Positions 1 to 9,317 of a stretch of 64,000 bases of DNA are shown piece after piece (the stretch's first letter is position 1; each line of letters starts with the position of its first letter). The DNA is taken from assembly GCF_031846585.1 (NCBI RefSeq), contig NZ_JAVRHK010000004.1, positions 124,001 to 188,000 of the forward strand, read 5' to 3'. Made by a program: the position numbers and the translations under genes. Source of the DNA: Autumnicola musiva (lineage in GTDB: Bacteria > Bacteroidota > Bacteroidia > Flavobacteriales > Flavobacteriaceae). The notes beneath the pieces are model-generated. The model was not told the origin of the DNA, ran no database searches, and saw only the letters and a program-made list of their open reading frames with translations.

Positions 1-102
1 TGGTACTACCTCTTATGTATGCTTTACAAAGCTTCGGAATAAGAAGCTAAAATAGCAGGAGATAGGCCAGGGTGTCGAAAATCCATATTTTAAAGGCTCC
101 TG

Positions 103-1098
103 TTAATCCAGTTTATCTGCTAATTTTTTAAATACTTTCTTCGGATTTTTGCCTTCATACAAAATTGCGTAAACTGCATTTATTATGGGTGTTTTAGCGC
201 GCTTCACCTTATTGATTTTATAAGCGCTTTCAGTAGCGTAATACCCTTCTGCAATCATGCTCATTTCCATTTGTGCACTTTTTACGGTGTAACCCTTGCC
301 AATCATATTGCCAAACATCCTGTTGCGGCTAAAAACAGAGTAGCCTGTAACTAACAGATCGCCCAGATAGGCAGAATCATTAATGTTACGTTTCATTTTA
401 TGCACCTTCTTGATGAATTTTTTCATCTCTCTTATGGCGTTGCTCATCAACACACTCTGGAAGTTATCTCCGTAGCCCAGCCCATGGGCAATTCCGGCGG
501 CTATGGCGTAAATATTCTTTAAAACAGCAGCATATTCGGTGCCGGTAACATCATCGGTTATTTTGCAGGTAATATAATCGCTGCCCAAATGATCGGCCAG
601 TATTTTGGCTTTTTTCTCATCGGCGCAGGCAATGGTAAGATAAGAAAGCCGTTCTAAGGCAACTTCTTCAGCATGACAGGGCCCGGTAATCACTCCAATA
701 TTATCATAAGGAATATCATAGTACTCTTCAAAATGTTCGCCTACAATAAGGCTGCTTTCCGGAACAATGCCCTTAATAGCTGAAAAAATAATTTTATTAT
801 CCAGCGGTACCTTTAAATTATCCAGTTCCCTTTTAAGAAAAGCCGAAGGGATAGCAAAGATCACATAATCAGCTTTTTGTATAGTTTCATTAATATCGTT
901 ACTAAGCTGCAGTTTACTTATTTCAAATTCAACAGAACTGAGGTAATTTGGATTATGTTCCTGCTTTTTTAAATGTTCAATAGCATATATACTGCGCATG
1001 TACCAGCACACAGTTTCCACATTTTCACATAACATTTTCACAATTGCAGTAGCCCAACTTCCGCCGCCAATTACGGCAAACTTAGGAGATGTATCCAT
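103..1098 (-). CDS. gpsA: NAD(P)H-dependent glycerol-3-phosphate dehydrogenase
   Basis: This cytoplasmic enzyme reduces dihydroxyacetone phosphate to sn-glycerol-3-phosphate, the backbone for phospholipid synthesis. The 331-residue product has the family's usual length. The N-terminal Rossmann loop GGGSWA is at residues 11-16. The catalytic lysines are expected at K109 (SAIKG) and K194 (VLKN), and the GPCHAEE stretch near residue 140 fits the family GPsxAxE motif. It is transcribed alone, with no close partner downstream. The start is the ATG preceding DTSPKFAVIGGG, which puts the nucleotide-binding strand at the usual distance. The family assignment is firm. Confidence 0.95.
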   Translation of the reverse strand: MDTSPKFAVIGGGSWATAIVKMLCENVETVCWYMRSIYAIEHLKKQEHNPNYLSSVEFEISKLQLSNDINETIQKADYVIFAIPSAFLKRELDNLKVPLDNKIIFSAIKGIVPESSLIVGEHFEEYYDIPYDNIGVITGPCHAEEVALERLSYLTIACADEKKAKILADHLGSDYITCKITDDVTGTEYAAVLKNIYAIAAGIAHGLGYGDNFQSVLMSNAIREMKKFIKKVHKMKRNINDSAYLGDLLVTGYSVFSRNRMFGNMIGKGYTVKSAQMEMSMIAEGYYATESAYKINKVKRAKTPIINAVYAILYEGKNPKKVFKKLADKLD

Positions 1099-1314
1099 AA
1101 AATCATTTTATCTTCTTCAAAAATAAGGAAAATTATAGGGATATTCATTTCCATCTCTTTTTAAGCATGCATCCTGAGAATTCTTCAAAAATCAGGATAA
1201 AATTTAACATAATCATTTGTACAGGAACACAATTGGAACAGGCCTGACAGCGTTATATATATGTTCTTTAGGAAATCTAGAGTACGTATTAGTTTTTGGT
1301 TAGTTATTTAGTTT

Positions 1315-1353
1315 AAAACCACCTCTTTTTCAGGGGTGGTTTTTCTTTTTTAA
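1315..1353 (+). terminator. Rho-independent terminator with no obvious gene in front
   Basis: The arms AAAACCACC (1315-1323) and GGTGGTTTT (1335-1343) form a stem followed by a T-rich tail. The gene upstream (gpsA) points the other way, so on the plus strand this would end a short transcript arising somewhere in 1150-1300 that has no convincing ORF. It may mark a small RNA. Confidence 0.6.
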
Positions 1354-1434
1354 TTCTAACAAAACTTTAGGAATCAGATGCTTGCCAATATTTGTACCTT
1401 TTGTAAATTACTCTAATCTAAACAATTACAATAT

Positions 1435-1947
1435 ATGAGTGTATTTTCCTTTATTAAAGAGTCAGGGGAAAAGCTTTTCGGAATTGAAAAAGCAAAGGCT
1501 GAAGAGAGTAATGAAATTTCTGATAGCCGGGAAGCAGAAGAGCAAAAAGAAGATAAAAAGGCCATTGAAAGACTGAAAAAAAGGTTCGACGAAGCAGGAT
1601 TAAAAGTAGATAATCTTGAAATAGAAATTGAAGGGGATACGGTAATACTTTCAGGAAATGCAAAAGATCAGGCCACCCGTGAAAAGCTTGTTTTGCTTAT
1701 AGGAAACTCTGAGGGAATAGCAAAAGTAGATGAGCGCCTGCAGATGACAAAAAATGAGCAGGAGTCTGTTTTCCACACTGTAGAAAGAGATGATGATTTA
1801 AAAAAGATTGCAAAAGATCATTATGGAGATCAGGAAAAATACCAATTTATTGTTGAAGCGAATCATCCAATGTTACAGGATCCCGCTAAAATCTATCCGG
1901 GACAGGTTTTACGAATTCCTGTAATAGAAAATAAAGAGACTGTTTAA
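1435..1947 (+). CDS. BON and LysM domain protein (Kbp/YgaU type)
   Basis: The 170-residue protein has no signal peptide. It starts with a charged Glu/Lys-rich stretch (about residues 18-45), followed by a BON domain (about 42-104) and a C-terminal LysM domain (about 113-163, ending YPGQVLRIP). This domain order matches E. coli Kbp/YgaU, a cytoplasmic potassium-binding protein of about 150 residues. The potassium role is known for that homologue and only inferred here. The gene stands alone behind its own leader, with TTTTG-type promoter elements just upstream near 1390-1405. Confidence 0.85.
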   Translation: MSVFSFIKESGEKLFGIEKAKAEESNEISDSREAEEQKEDKKAIERLKKRFDEAGLKVDNLEIEIEGDTVILSGNAKDQATREKLVLLIGNSEGIAKVDERLQMTKNEQESVFHTVERDDDLKKIAKDHYGDQEKYQFIVEANHPMLQDPAKIYPGQVLRIPVIENKETV

Positions 1948-2064
1948 AAGTTTTGAGGGTGCTACATCAGGAACAGTCGAAGTTCTAAGCTTGTAGTTCC
2001 ACAATGAAAAAAGTAGGTTCAATCAGCTAAACAGAGCACTCAAAACAAATTTTTAAACAGTTTT

Positions 2065-2649
2065 TTACTTATAGAAATTCATCAGCTTAATGTAATCCCA
2101 TACATCAGGAGTGAGCATTGGCTGTATATTTTTACCTTCAGAAATGGCTCGCCTTATAAAAGTTGAAGAAATCTCCATTACAGGTGCAGCAACTCTTTTA
2201 ATTTTTGGATGATCTTTAAACTGGTTTTGTACTTTTTCTCCTGAAATACGGGGATATACGTAAATAGAATGGTTTTCCAGGATTACTTCGTGGTTTTTCC
2301 ACTTATGCAAACTCTTTAAATTATCTTCTCCCATAATGGGACAGAATTGGTTGCTGGGGTATTTTTCCTGTAAATGAAGCAGGGTTTTAACAGTATAATT
2401 TGGCTGTTCCAGGTTAAACTCTATGTTGCTCGGTTTTAGTTTTTCGAAATTTTCGCAGGCTTTATATACCATTTCCAGGCGATGATGGTTTTCCAGAAGC
2501 GTACTTTTTTTCTTTAACGGGTTATGTGGAGTTACCACCAGCCAGATTTCCTCAAGATCGGAAAATTCAGCCATATGATTGGCAATGATAATATGGCCTA
2601 TATGTATAGGGTTAAACGTTCCAAAAAATAAACCTACCTTTCTATTCAT
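2065..2649 (-). CDS. nadD: nicotinate-nucleotide adenylyltransferase
   Basis: NadD transfers AMP from ATP to nicotinate mononucleotide, a late step of NAD synthesis in the cytoplasm. The 194-residue product carries the nucleotidyltransferase signature GTFNPIHIGH near the N-terminus and the ISSTFIRR motif near the C-terminus, both diagnostic of the family. Its ATG overlaps the gmk stop by four bases, so it is translationally coupled as the last gene of the yicC-gmk-nadD operon. Confidence 0.95.
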   Translation of the reverse strand: MNRKVGLFFGTFNPIHIGHIIIANHMAEFSDLEEIWLVVTPHNPLKKKSTLLENHHRLEMVYKACENFEKLKPSNIEFNLEQPNYTVKTLLHLQEKYPSNQFCPIMGEDNLKSLHKWKNHEVILENHSIYVYPRISGEKVQNQFKDHPKIKRVAAPVMEISSTFIRRAISEGKNIQPMLTPDVWDYIKLMNFYK

Positions 2650-3230
2650 TTTCCGGTGTTTGTGCCAATGTAGTTTGCAACCAGGTTATAAGCTTCGTTA
2701 AGAGCGATCTCTAAATTATTATTTTCAATAATAAAATCGAATTGTGGTGCAGTAGCCAGTTCTATAGAAGCTTTAGCCACGCGCATATTTATTTTATCGG
2801 GAGTTTCCGTTTTTCGTTTTTTCAGCCTGATCTTTAACTCTTCTATACTTGGTGGTTTTACAAAAACTGCCAGGGTTTGTTCCGGATATATATTTTTAAT
2901 ATCCAGGCCGCCGACCACATCAATATCAAAAATTACGTGCTTGCCTTCTTTCCAGATACGCTCGATTTCGCTTTTTAACGTGCCATAGAAATTATCACGG
3001 TAAACCTCTTCCCATTCCAGAAATTCATCAGCTTTTATCTTCTTTTTAAATTCTTCCAGCGACAGGAAGTAATAGTCCTTGCCGTCTACTTCATCTCCCC
3101 GGGGTTGGCGTGAGGTGGCAGAAATGGAAAAATCAAGTTTTAATTCTTTTTTTCCCAACAGGTGCTGTACGATGGTTGTTTTTCCCGATCCTGAAGGTGC
3201 AGAAAATACTATAAGTTTCCCTTCGTTCAT
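2646..3230 (-). CDS. gmk: guanylate kinase
   Basis: Gmk phosphorylates GMP to GDP with ATP in nucleotide salvage and synthesis. The 194-residue protein has the P-loop SAPSGSGKTT at residues 10-19 and the GMP-binding stretch SATSRQPRGDEVDGKDYYF. Length is normal. It lies one base downstream of yicC and overlaps nadD by four bases, so the three genes are very probably one transcript. The yicC-gmk pairing is common across bacteria. Confidence 0.96.
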   Translation of the reverse strand: MNEGKLIVFSAPSGSGKTTIVQHLLGKKELKLDFSISATSRQPRGDEVDGKDYYFLSLEEFKKKIKADEFLEWEEVYRDNFYGTLKSEIERIWKEGKHVIFDIDVVGGLDIKNIYPEQTLAVFVKPPSIEELKIRLKKRKTETPDKINMRVAKASIELATAPQFDFIIENNNLEIALNEAYNLVANYIGTNTGK

Positions 3231-3231
3231 A

Positions 3232-4089
3232 TTAAAGTACGTTAAGGAGTTGTTCTTTTATTTTTTCCAGTTCATCCTTCATTTGAACCACCAGTTGCTG
3301 CATTGGTGCATAATTGGACTTACTTCCAATTGTATTGATTTCCCGGCCCATTTCCTGGGAAATAAAAGCAAGTTTTCTTCCGTTGGAATCAGAGCTGTTA
3401 ATGGTTTCCTTAAAATAGGAGAGATGGTTTTCCAGTCTCACTTTTTCCTCGGTAATATCAAATTTTTCAATATAATATACCAGTTCCTGCTCAAAACGGT
3501 TTTCATCCACCGTCTCTTTAATGTCTTCAATACCTTTTTTCAGCCGTTCCCTTACACCTTCAATCCTATCCGGATCCATTTTGATAATCTGGTTCAGCAA
3601 ATTTTCAATATTCTTTACTCTTAGCACCAAGTCTTTTTCCAGCGCATCCCCTTCAGCGGTCCTGAAACTATTTATTTCTGTAAGAGCTTCTTTAACTGCG
3701 TCTTCAATAGCTTTAAATTCAGTTTCATCAATTTCTTCACGTTCTGTTTTTAAAGCATCGGGCATACGCATGGCCATTTTCAGCAATTCAATTTCTTCAG
3801 CATTTACAATCTCCCGTAACTGTTCCATATAACTTTGCACTGCTGCCTGGTTTACTACGGAAGAGGAGTCCTCAGCGGTATTTTCCACATAAACAGAAAG
3901 ATCTACTTTCCCGCGGATAAGCGATTTTGAAATTATTTTGCGCAGTTCCAGTTCTTTTTCACGATACTGGGAAGAAATTCTGGCGTTCAGGTCAAAGTTT
4001 TTACTATTGAGAGATTTTATTTCTACGGTGATTTTTCTCTTTGGGAGTTCTGAAACACTTTTCCCGAAGCCTGTCATAGATTGAATCAT
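3232..4089 (-). CDS. YicC family endoribonuclease
   Basis: The 285-residue protein begins MIQSMTGFGKS, the classic start of the YicC N-terminal domain, and ends with the DUF1732 domain containing GREINTIGSKSN. YicC proteins are known as endoribonucleases in E. coli; that activity is inferred here from family membership. A charged helical region fills residues 140-220. It is the first gene of the yicC-gmk-nadD operon. The start is supported by the conserved N-terminus. Confidence 0.92.
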   Translation of the reverse strand: MIQSMTGFGKSVSELPKRKITVEIKSLNSKNFDLNARISSQYREKELELRKIISKSLIRGKVDLSVYVENTAEDSSSVVNQAAVQSYMEQLREIVNAEEIELLKMAMRMPDALKTEREEIDETEFKAIEDAVKEALTEINSFRTAEGDALEKDLVLRVKNIENLLNQIIKMDPDRIEGVRERLKKGIEDIKETVDENRFEQELVYYIEKFDITEEKVRLENHLSYFKETINSSDSNGRKLAFISQEMGREINTIGSKSNYAPMQQLVVQMKDELEKIKEQLLNVL

Positions 4090-4258
4090 GCTTGATTTTT
4101 AAAAGGTTGTGCAAAGATAATCAATTCTGAAGCAGTACAAAGAAGTACGAGGTTAGAAGTTGAAAAGGTGGTCGATTGTCAGTTATTACATGTGGGGTTC
4201 AAATGAACAATTGAAAACGAGCTTTCAGCCATCGGCTAAAGAGATAATGAAGAAATTT

Positions 4259-5227
4259 TTACGTTGAATGAGAATTGATAAAATCCAGTGCCCGTTTTTC
4301 ATGATAGTAATATTTTCCCTTTTGAATAAAACCCACATGGCCGCCATACCTTGGAATTTCCAGATAAAGCATATCAGAATTTTCAGCAATTTCTACCGGA
4401 TAAGAATTTGAAGAAAGAAAAGAATCGTTTTTGGCATTAATAATTAAGGAGGGAATGCTAATGTTGGAAAGAAATCCAAGGCAGCTGCACTTTTCATAAT
4501 ATTCGGCGGCATTTTGATAACCATGTGCTCTGCTGGTATACAATTCATCTATAGCCCTAAGCGAATTACAGGCGGTAATTTCTTCTTTGCTAATTTCTTG
4601 CGGAAATAAAAGCTGCCTTTCAAAAAGTTGTTTTTTCAGGTTTTTTTGAAATCGTTTGGAATAGATGGAATTTGTACTTTTGTTCAATTCTTTCAGAGAG
4701 GCGCCCAAATCACAGGGCACCGAGACCGCTACTGCAGATTGAATTTCCTTCGGAATTTCCCCTGGTTCGCCTAGGTATTTCAGCAGTAGATTTGCACCAA
4801 GGCTAAAACCAGCAAGAGCTATTTTTTTGTAATTTTTCTTCTGAATTGCAAACTGAATTACTTCTGCCAGATCTTCTGTGGCACCGGCATTGTAACTGCG
4901 ATAAAGCCGATTGATTTCACCACTACAGCTCCTGAAATTCAGCAGGGCAACATTCCAGCCTTTTTCAGTAAAAGCCTTTGCTATCCCTAACATATACGGC
5001 CGCAGCGCATTGCCGGCCAGGCCATGGGTAACTATAAGCAGTTTATCGGAATGGATATTTTCAGCATAACACCAATCCAGATCAAGAAAATCACCGTCGG
5101 CGAGTTCTAAACGTTCGCGCCGGTTAATCTCTAACTTTACTTTGCGCAGCATAGCCGCATAAATGGTGGCAAGATGGGCATTTTGGAATGGCAGGGGAGC
5201 TTTATAGTTGCTCTTTAAAACAGGCAT
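4259..5227 (-). CDS. YheT-family alpha/beta hydrolase
   Basis: The 322-residue protein is a cytoplasmic alpha/beta hydrolase of the YheT/ABHD type. Visible features are the oxyanion region VTHGLAGN (residues 66-73), the nucleophile elbow GFSLGA with Ser142, an Asp in NAKNDSFL and the catalytic His in GGHVGF near residue 297. The N-terminal Pro-rich start (LPFQNAHLATI) is typical of the family. The substrate is unknown; esterase or lipase activity is likely. It is monocistronic. Confidence 0.88.
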   Translation of the reverse strand: MPVLKSNYKAPLPFQNAHLATIYAAMLRKVKLEINRRERLELADGDFLDLDWCYAENIHSDKLLIVTHGLAGNALRPYMLGIAKAFTEKGWNVALLNFRSCSGEINRLYRSYNAGATEDLAEVIQFAIQKKNYKKIALAGFSLGANLLLKYLGEPGEIPKEIQSAVAVSVPCDLGASLKELNKSTNSIYSKRFQKNLKKQLFERQLLFPQEISKEEITACNSLRAIDELYTSRAHGYQNAAEYYEKCSCLGFLSNISIPSLIINAKNDSFLSSNSYPVEIAENSDMLYLEIPRYGGHVGFIQKGKYYYHEKRALDFINSHST

Positions 5228-5331
5228 CTGGTGAAATTAATAGAATTAAAGCATAGGCACATAAGATCTGCCAACAAAAATAGTTATGCGTGCATAATTA
5301 TTTGCTTAATTTTAAACCAAATTTAAATTTT

Positions 5332-5820
5332 ATGTACACCAAAGAATTTGAAATTCGCTGGAGCGATATTGATGCAAACCGGCATTTGGCCAATACTGCT
5401 TATGTAAATTTTATGAGTCATACCCGTATGAGTTTTCTAATGGAAAATGGGTTTGGCCAAAAGGAACTGGCCAGGCAGAATAGTGGGCCGGTGGTTTTTT
5501 ATGAACATATCTATTATTATAAAGAAGTTTTTGCAGGAATGCCTGTAAAGGTTAGTTTGCAGTTAAAAGGTGTGTCTGAAGACGGAATGTATTTTGAATT
5601 TGCCCATGAATTCTACGATCATAAAGGTCGGAATTTTGCTTCTTGTGAAATGATGGGAGCATGGATAGATTTAAAGGAAAGAAAACTAACTGCTTTGCCT
5701 GAGGAACTTTTTGAGCATCTAAAGGACCTTCAGCATACAGAAGATTTTAAAGTGCTAACTAAAGAGAATACGCGAAAATTTGGAAAAAAACCGAAGGATA
5801 TTGATCCTTCAAAACTATAA
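5332..5820 (+). CDS. acyl-CoA thioesterase, 4HBT hotdog family
   Basis: A single hotdog domain of about 160 residues carries the substrate-site stretch WSDIDANRHLANTAY, typical of 4-hydroxybenzoyl-CoA thioesterase-like enzymes that cleave acyl-CoA thioesters. I place the start at the ATG at 5332 rather than the in-frame GTG at 5290. The extra 14 residues of the longer form are not part of the fold, and the family usually begins directly with the first beta strand (YTKEFEIRW). The next gene starts five bases after the stop, suggesting cotranscription. Confidence 0.85.
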   Translation: MYTKEFEIRWSDIDANRHLANTAYVNFMSHTRMSFLMENGFGQKELARQNSGPVVFYEHIYYYKEVFAGMPVKVSLQLKGVSEDGMYFEFAHEFYDHKGRNFASCEMMGAWIDLKERKLTALPEELFEHLKDLQHTEDFKVLTKENTRKFGKKPKDIDPSKL

Positions 5821-5825
5821 AATTT

Positions 5826-6467
5826 ATGCAGGAGGAATCAGATGAAGTATGGTATGCTTGTTACGGTTCAAATATTAAAGAAAAAAGGTTTTTATGTTAT
5901 ATAGAAGGAGGAACGCCGGAAGGTGCGATACGTAATTTTGCGGGTTGTGCCAACAGGGCTGCTCCAAAGGAAAATCATCCTATAGAAATTAACAGGGAAC
6001 TTTACTTTGCAAAGGAGGCGATTACATGGAATGGTGGAGGAATAGGTTTTTTGAAGCCAGAAGAAAAAAGTAAATCTGTAACTCTGGGAAGACAGTATCT
6101 AATCACTTCAGACCAGTTTGTGGAGCTTGTAAAGCAGGAACTAAAAATGGAAGGAGAGTTGCTAATAAATTTTGAAGAATTAGTTGAAAAAGGATCTTTT
6201 ATCTGCTCCCCCGGCGGCAGGTATGGGCAGCTGGTATGTCTTGGCCATCGGGACGGCAGGCCTGTTTTCACCTTTACCAGTGAACATTACCTGGAGGAAG
6301 AAATAAATGCCCCGAACAGAGCTTATATCTCCACAATTATTTCGGGTATAAGAGAGATATATGATTTAAATGATGAAGAGTTACTGGAATACTTTAGTGG
6401 AAAAACCGGAATAAAAGGTACTCCTTTGGAAACCCAACTACCGGAAATTATAGCAACGTCCAAATAA
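5826..6467 (+). CDS. gamma-glutamylcyclotransferase-like protein
   Basis: The 213-residue protein contains WYACYGSN at residues 9-16. This matches the YGSN substrate loop of the gamma-glutamylcyclotransferase (AIG2-like) fold. A candidate catalytic Glu lies in the region of GELLINFEEL. Enzymes of this fold release 5-oxoproline from gamma-glutamyl compounds, but the substrate here cannot be told. It follows the thioesterase by five bases and precedes a small unknown gene by ten bases, so the three probably form an operon. Confidence 0.65.
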   Translation: MQEESDEVWYACYGSNIKEKRFLCYIEGGTPEGAIRNFAGCANRAAPKENHPIEINRELYFAKEAITWNGGGIGFLKPEEKSKSVTLGRQYLITSDQFVELVKQELKMEGELLINFEELVEKGSFICSPGGRYGQLVCLGHRDGRPVFTFTSEHYLEEEINAPNRAYISTIISGIREIYDLNDEELLEYFSGKTGIKGTPLETQLPEIIATSK

Positions 6468-6477
6468 GTAAAGATTC

Positions 6478-7056
6478 ATGCCTTTAAAAACTTCGGAAGC
6501 CAGGTGGTTTTCAAACAGCAAAGAGGTGTTGTGGGATATTTTCTTCAATCTGGAAGAGATTGGGGAAGGTAATCCTGAAGGAGAAAGAAGTGATTTTTAT
6601 TTAAAATCGGCTACACCTTCAGCGGGGATAAAGATAAGGGAAGGCCGTCATGAGCTTAAGGTGAAAACAGCTGAAGATGAAAAATCAGATTTAGGAATAA
6701 TTCAGCATTGGAGTAAATGGAGTTATGAAGACGAAGAAAATATATTGAATTCGGCTTTACTTCAGGATTGGATTGAAGTGAAAAAGATAAGGTTTAAGAA
6801 GCAGTTCGGGATAAATGAAGGGAAGGTGAATTTTACTTCCGCAGAAAATATTAAAGAAAAATGTGAGGCAGAATTTGCCATTTTTGAAATTCCATTTTTG
6901 CAGTTAAAAGCTTATACATTCGGTCTGGAAGCCTCGGGCACTAAGGAAAAGGAAAATCTTGAAGTAGCAATGCGACACCTTTCCCTAAGTATGGAAACGC
7001 TGAAAAATTTAAAATCCTGTAGTTATCCAGAATTTTTAGCCAATCCTTCCTTTTGA
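6478..7056 (+). CDS. conserved hypothetical protein, possibly CYTH-like
   Basis: I do not recognise this 192-residue soluble protein with confidence. It begins with SEARWF and has alternating strands with charged residues (SDFYLK, IKIREGRHELKVK). This loosely recalls the CYTH triphosphate-tunnel fold, but the ExExK signature is not intact. It has no signal peptide or membrane segment. It is the third gene of the 5332-7056 set. Its 3' end overlaps the convergent EamA gene by 34 bases. Confidence 0.6.
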   Translation: MPLKTSEARWFSNSKEVLWDIFFNLEEIGEGNPEGERSDFYLKSATPSAGIKIREGRHELKVKTAEDEKSDLGIIQHWSKWSYEDEENILNSALLQDWIEVKKIRFKKQFGINEGKVNFTSAENIKEKCEAEFAIFEIPFLQLKAYTFGLEASGTKEKENLEVAMRHLSLSMETLKNLKSCSYPEFLANPSF

Positions 7057-7955
7057 GTTTCTCCCCTTGTTTTGGTTTTTTTTATAGTTACCATATATAC
7101 TCCGGTAAAAACCAGTACAGCGGCAATAGCCTTAACTAATGTAATAGAATCAGCTCCTGTGGCTACAGCGTAAATTATAGCTATTAAGGGCTGTAAATAT
7201 ATGAAAGCACTTATGGTGGAAGCCGAAAGTTGTTTTAAAGCATAAATATTCAGCAGGTAGGTAGCGAAAGTAGTGCCTAGAACCACAAAGGCCATTCCCC
7301 ATATTGCTTCAAAAGGCAAATTTGTCCAGTCTACATCGGTAAACTCACCTATGGTAATGGGAAAATTTATAAAAACGGCTATTAGAAAAAGCCATTTCAT
7401 AAGGGTAATAGAACTGTATTTTTTAGTTAAAGGTTTTACCAGGATAAGGTATAATCCGTAGGAAAAAGCATTTATGATAAAAAGAAGGTTACCCAGCGGA
7501 ATATTGGAAGCATTGTGGTTGCCGGAATGGCTAAAAAGCACCAGCACTAGTGCGCCGGCAAGACCAACCACAATTCCAATGCTCTTTATTAATGTAATAC
7601 GTTCCTTTACCAAAATTGAACCAAGTATAAGCACCATAACAGGAGACAGTGTGATAATCACTGAACTGTTAATTGGAGTGCAAAGGTTTAGCCCCTTAAA
7701 GAAAAACAGCATGTTAATTACCATTCCAAAAACCGCGCAGCCAAATACCCGCAGCCAGTCTGAGGTGGCTATTTTCTCCCTGGGTGTAAAAAAGCTGATC
7801 GCCCAAAACAGGATTGCCGCTCCAAAAACGCGTAGAAAAATAAATCCAAAAGGCTCAATATATACCGGCATGATACCCTTGGCCACGGTATGGTTAATGC
7901 CGTAAATTGCGCTTGCCAGAAAGGCGGCAATAATGGCCAGGGCCCTGCTATTCAT
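7023..7955 (-). CDS. EamA family (DMT superfamily) transporter
   Basis: The 310-residue inner-membrane protein has about ten hydrophobic segments in two repeated EamA halves, for example FGFIFLRVFGAAILFWAI in the first half. DMT/EamA carriers export metabolites or amino acids; the substrate cannot be read from sequence. Its ATG overlaps the stop of the ArsC-like gene by eight bases, so both are on one transcript. The 3' end runs 34 bases into the convergent hypothetical gene. Confidence 0.9.
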   Translation of the reverse strand: MNSRALAIIAAFLASAIYGINHTVAKGIMPVYIEPFGFIFLRVFGAAILFWAISFFTPREKIATSDWLRVFGCAVFGMVINMLFFFKGLNLCTPINSSVIITLSPVMVLILGSILVKERITLIKSIGIVVGLAGALVLVLFSHSGNHNASNIPLGNLLFIINAFSYGLYLILVKPLTKKYSSITLMKWLFLIAVFINFPITIGEFTDVDWTNLPFEAIWGMAFVVLGTTFATYLLNIYALKQLSASTISAFIYLQPLIAIIYAVATGADSITLVKAIAAVLVFTGVYMVTIKKTKTRGETQKEGLAKNSG

Positions 7956-8301
7956 TTATAGATGCTTTGACTGCTGCTACCGTTTTCTTTGAATTTCCTA
8001 TAAAAATTTCATCATTGTTAATAATCACCGGGCGCTTTAAGAAAGTGTAATGCTCTAAAATCAGGTTTTTATACCTGTTTTCGGTAAGTTTTTCATTTTT
8101 AAGATCTCTTTCTTTATATAATCGCGCTCTTCTGCTAAAAAGTGATTCATAACTTCCTGCCAGTTGCTTCATTTCTTCCAGTTGGATTTCAGTGATTTCT
8201 TCTTTTTTAATATCCTGAAGGATAAAGGAAGAGGGAAGATCAAGTTCTTTCAGGATTCGTTTGCATGTATCGCAGGTAGAGAGGTAATAAACTTTCTTCA
8301 T
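7948..8301 (-). CDS. ArsC/Spx-family thioredoxin-fold protein
   Basis: The 117-residue protein has the ArsC/Spx arrangement: the N-terminal motif STCDTCKR with two cysteines, a helical insert, and the C-terminal RPVIINNDEIFIGN strand. Members are glutaredoxin-linked arsenate reductases or redox regulators. No ars genes are nearby, so arsenate reduction is not supported by context. It is the first gene of a two-gene unit with the EamA transporter, overlapping it by eight bases. Confidence 0.85.
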   Translation of the reverse strand: MKKVYYLSTCDTCKRILKELDLPSSFILQDIKKEEITEIQLEEMKQLAGSYESLFSRRARLYKERDLKNEKLTENRYKNLILEHYTFLKRPVIINNDEIFIGNSKKTVAAVKASINE

Positions 8302-8383
8302 TATTACAGAAAATGATTATACATTTAGAAGTTGCAAATTAAATGTTTTTAAACCGTAGTCAAAAGTTCTGTTGGAACAAAGA

Positions 8384-9154
8384 TTATTCAGCAGGAGACT
8401 CTTCCATTTGCAGTTTTAAATATTGCTCAATTTCATCATAGGAAAACCTATAAGTGAATTCTCCTTCAGCATAAGAGGCGATTTCATAAGCATTATAATG
8501 CAAAACTATTCCGCTTTTTGTAAAGCCGATATTCTGCGGAAGTACAAATGTATCATCCTCAAAAAATAAACCTGTACTGTTTATAGGATCTCCCTGTGGA
8601 ATATTCTGGTCTTCCCTAAATCTTTGCTCGAAAAATTTTTTAAATTCCGGTGTGAATAATTCCTCATGGGCATAGCTTTCCCCGTTTTCCGGATTAAAAT
8701 TTAGAAATGAAATACTGCTGTAACCATGTGCTCCGCCGGTAAACATACGTGAATTGAACCTGAAGGATATAAGTTCTGGCGTGCGCCGTGCTATTTCAGC
8801 AAAAACAGAACCTTCCCAGGGCAATTCATATTCAGCAAAATCACGGGCGGTATTTTTATAATTTTCAATAAAATGGATGGCAAGATCTTCAACAGAAGCT
8901 ATTTTTTCCTCTTCCTGATAATCAACAATCTTAATAATATGGTTTTTTACTTCCTCGTTAATACGGGAAGCCGCTTCGCTCTCTTTTTTAGCAACAGGAT
9001 AACTAATGCTTATAAAAGCACAATCTCCTTCTTCAGGATTACACTGGTCGTAAGATTTTTCTACAGAATAGTTGGTGAACTGCAGCGGTTTTTTTTCCTT
9101 CTCACAACTGGTTAAAACCACGGCTGTTAAAAGGATTAGGAGAAATTTTTTCAC
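8384..9154 (-). CDS. DUF3298/DUF4163 lipoprotein
   Basis: I start this gene at a GTG (9154), because the sequence from there is a textbook lipoprotein signal: KKFLLILLTAVVLTSC with the lipid-modified Cys at the lipobox LTSC. The longer form starting at 9226 adds residues that would block the signal. The remaining roughly 235 residues carry the DUF4163 and DUF3298 domains found in secreted or membrane-anchored proteins, including the RSIV sigma-factor regulators, with the motif MFTGGAHGYSS. The function is unknown. Confidence 0.8.
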   Translation of the reverse strand: MKKFLLILLTAVVLTSCEKEKKPLQFTNYSVEKSYDQCNPEEGDCAFISISYPVAKKESEAASRINEEVKNHIIKIVDYQEEEKIASVEDLAIHFIENYKNTARDFAEYELPWEGSVFAEIARRTPELISFRFNSRMFTGGAHGYSSISFLNFNPENGESYAHEELFTPEFKKFFEQRFREDQNIPQGDPINSTGLFFEDDTFVLPQNIGFTKSGIVLHYNAYEIASYAEGEFTYRFSYDEIEQYLKLQMEESPAE

Positions 9155-9317
9155 AACAAAAAGCGGTGTTAAAGTTAATGATAAAGGTACATGCAATTTT
9201 GTGATTGCCCAACATCTATAGTACATTTGAGCGAAAGATAGTATCTTTAAGAGAAATATATTAACTGCCCATATTTTTTCTTCGGAAGGAAATAACCGGG
9301 CTTAAAATAAAGAATAG

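Noticed and set aside
3079..3624. Plus-strand frame opposite gmk and yicC
   Set aside because: It is the shadow of two well-identified genes on the other strand.
5290..5331. GTG start for the thioesterase
   Set aside because: The added residues lie outside the hotdog fold; the ATG at 5332 fits the family.
9227..9317. Possible SAM riboswitch before the cystathionine enzyme gene
   Set aside because: Only a short GCCC/GGGC pairing and a small TTCG hairpin are present; no SAM riboswitch consensus is visible.
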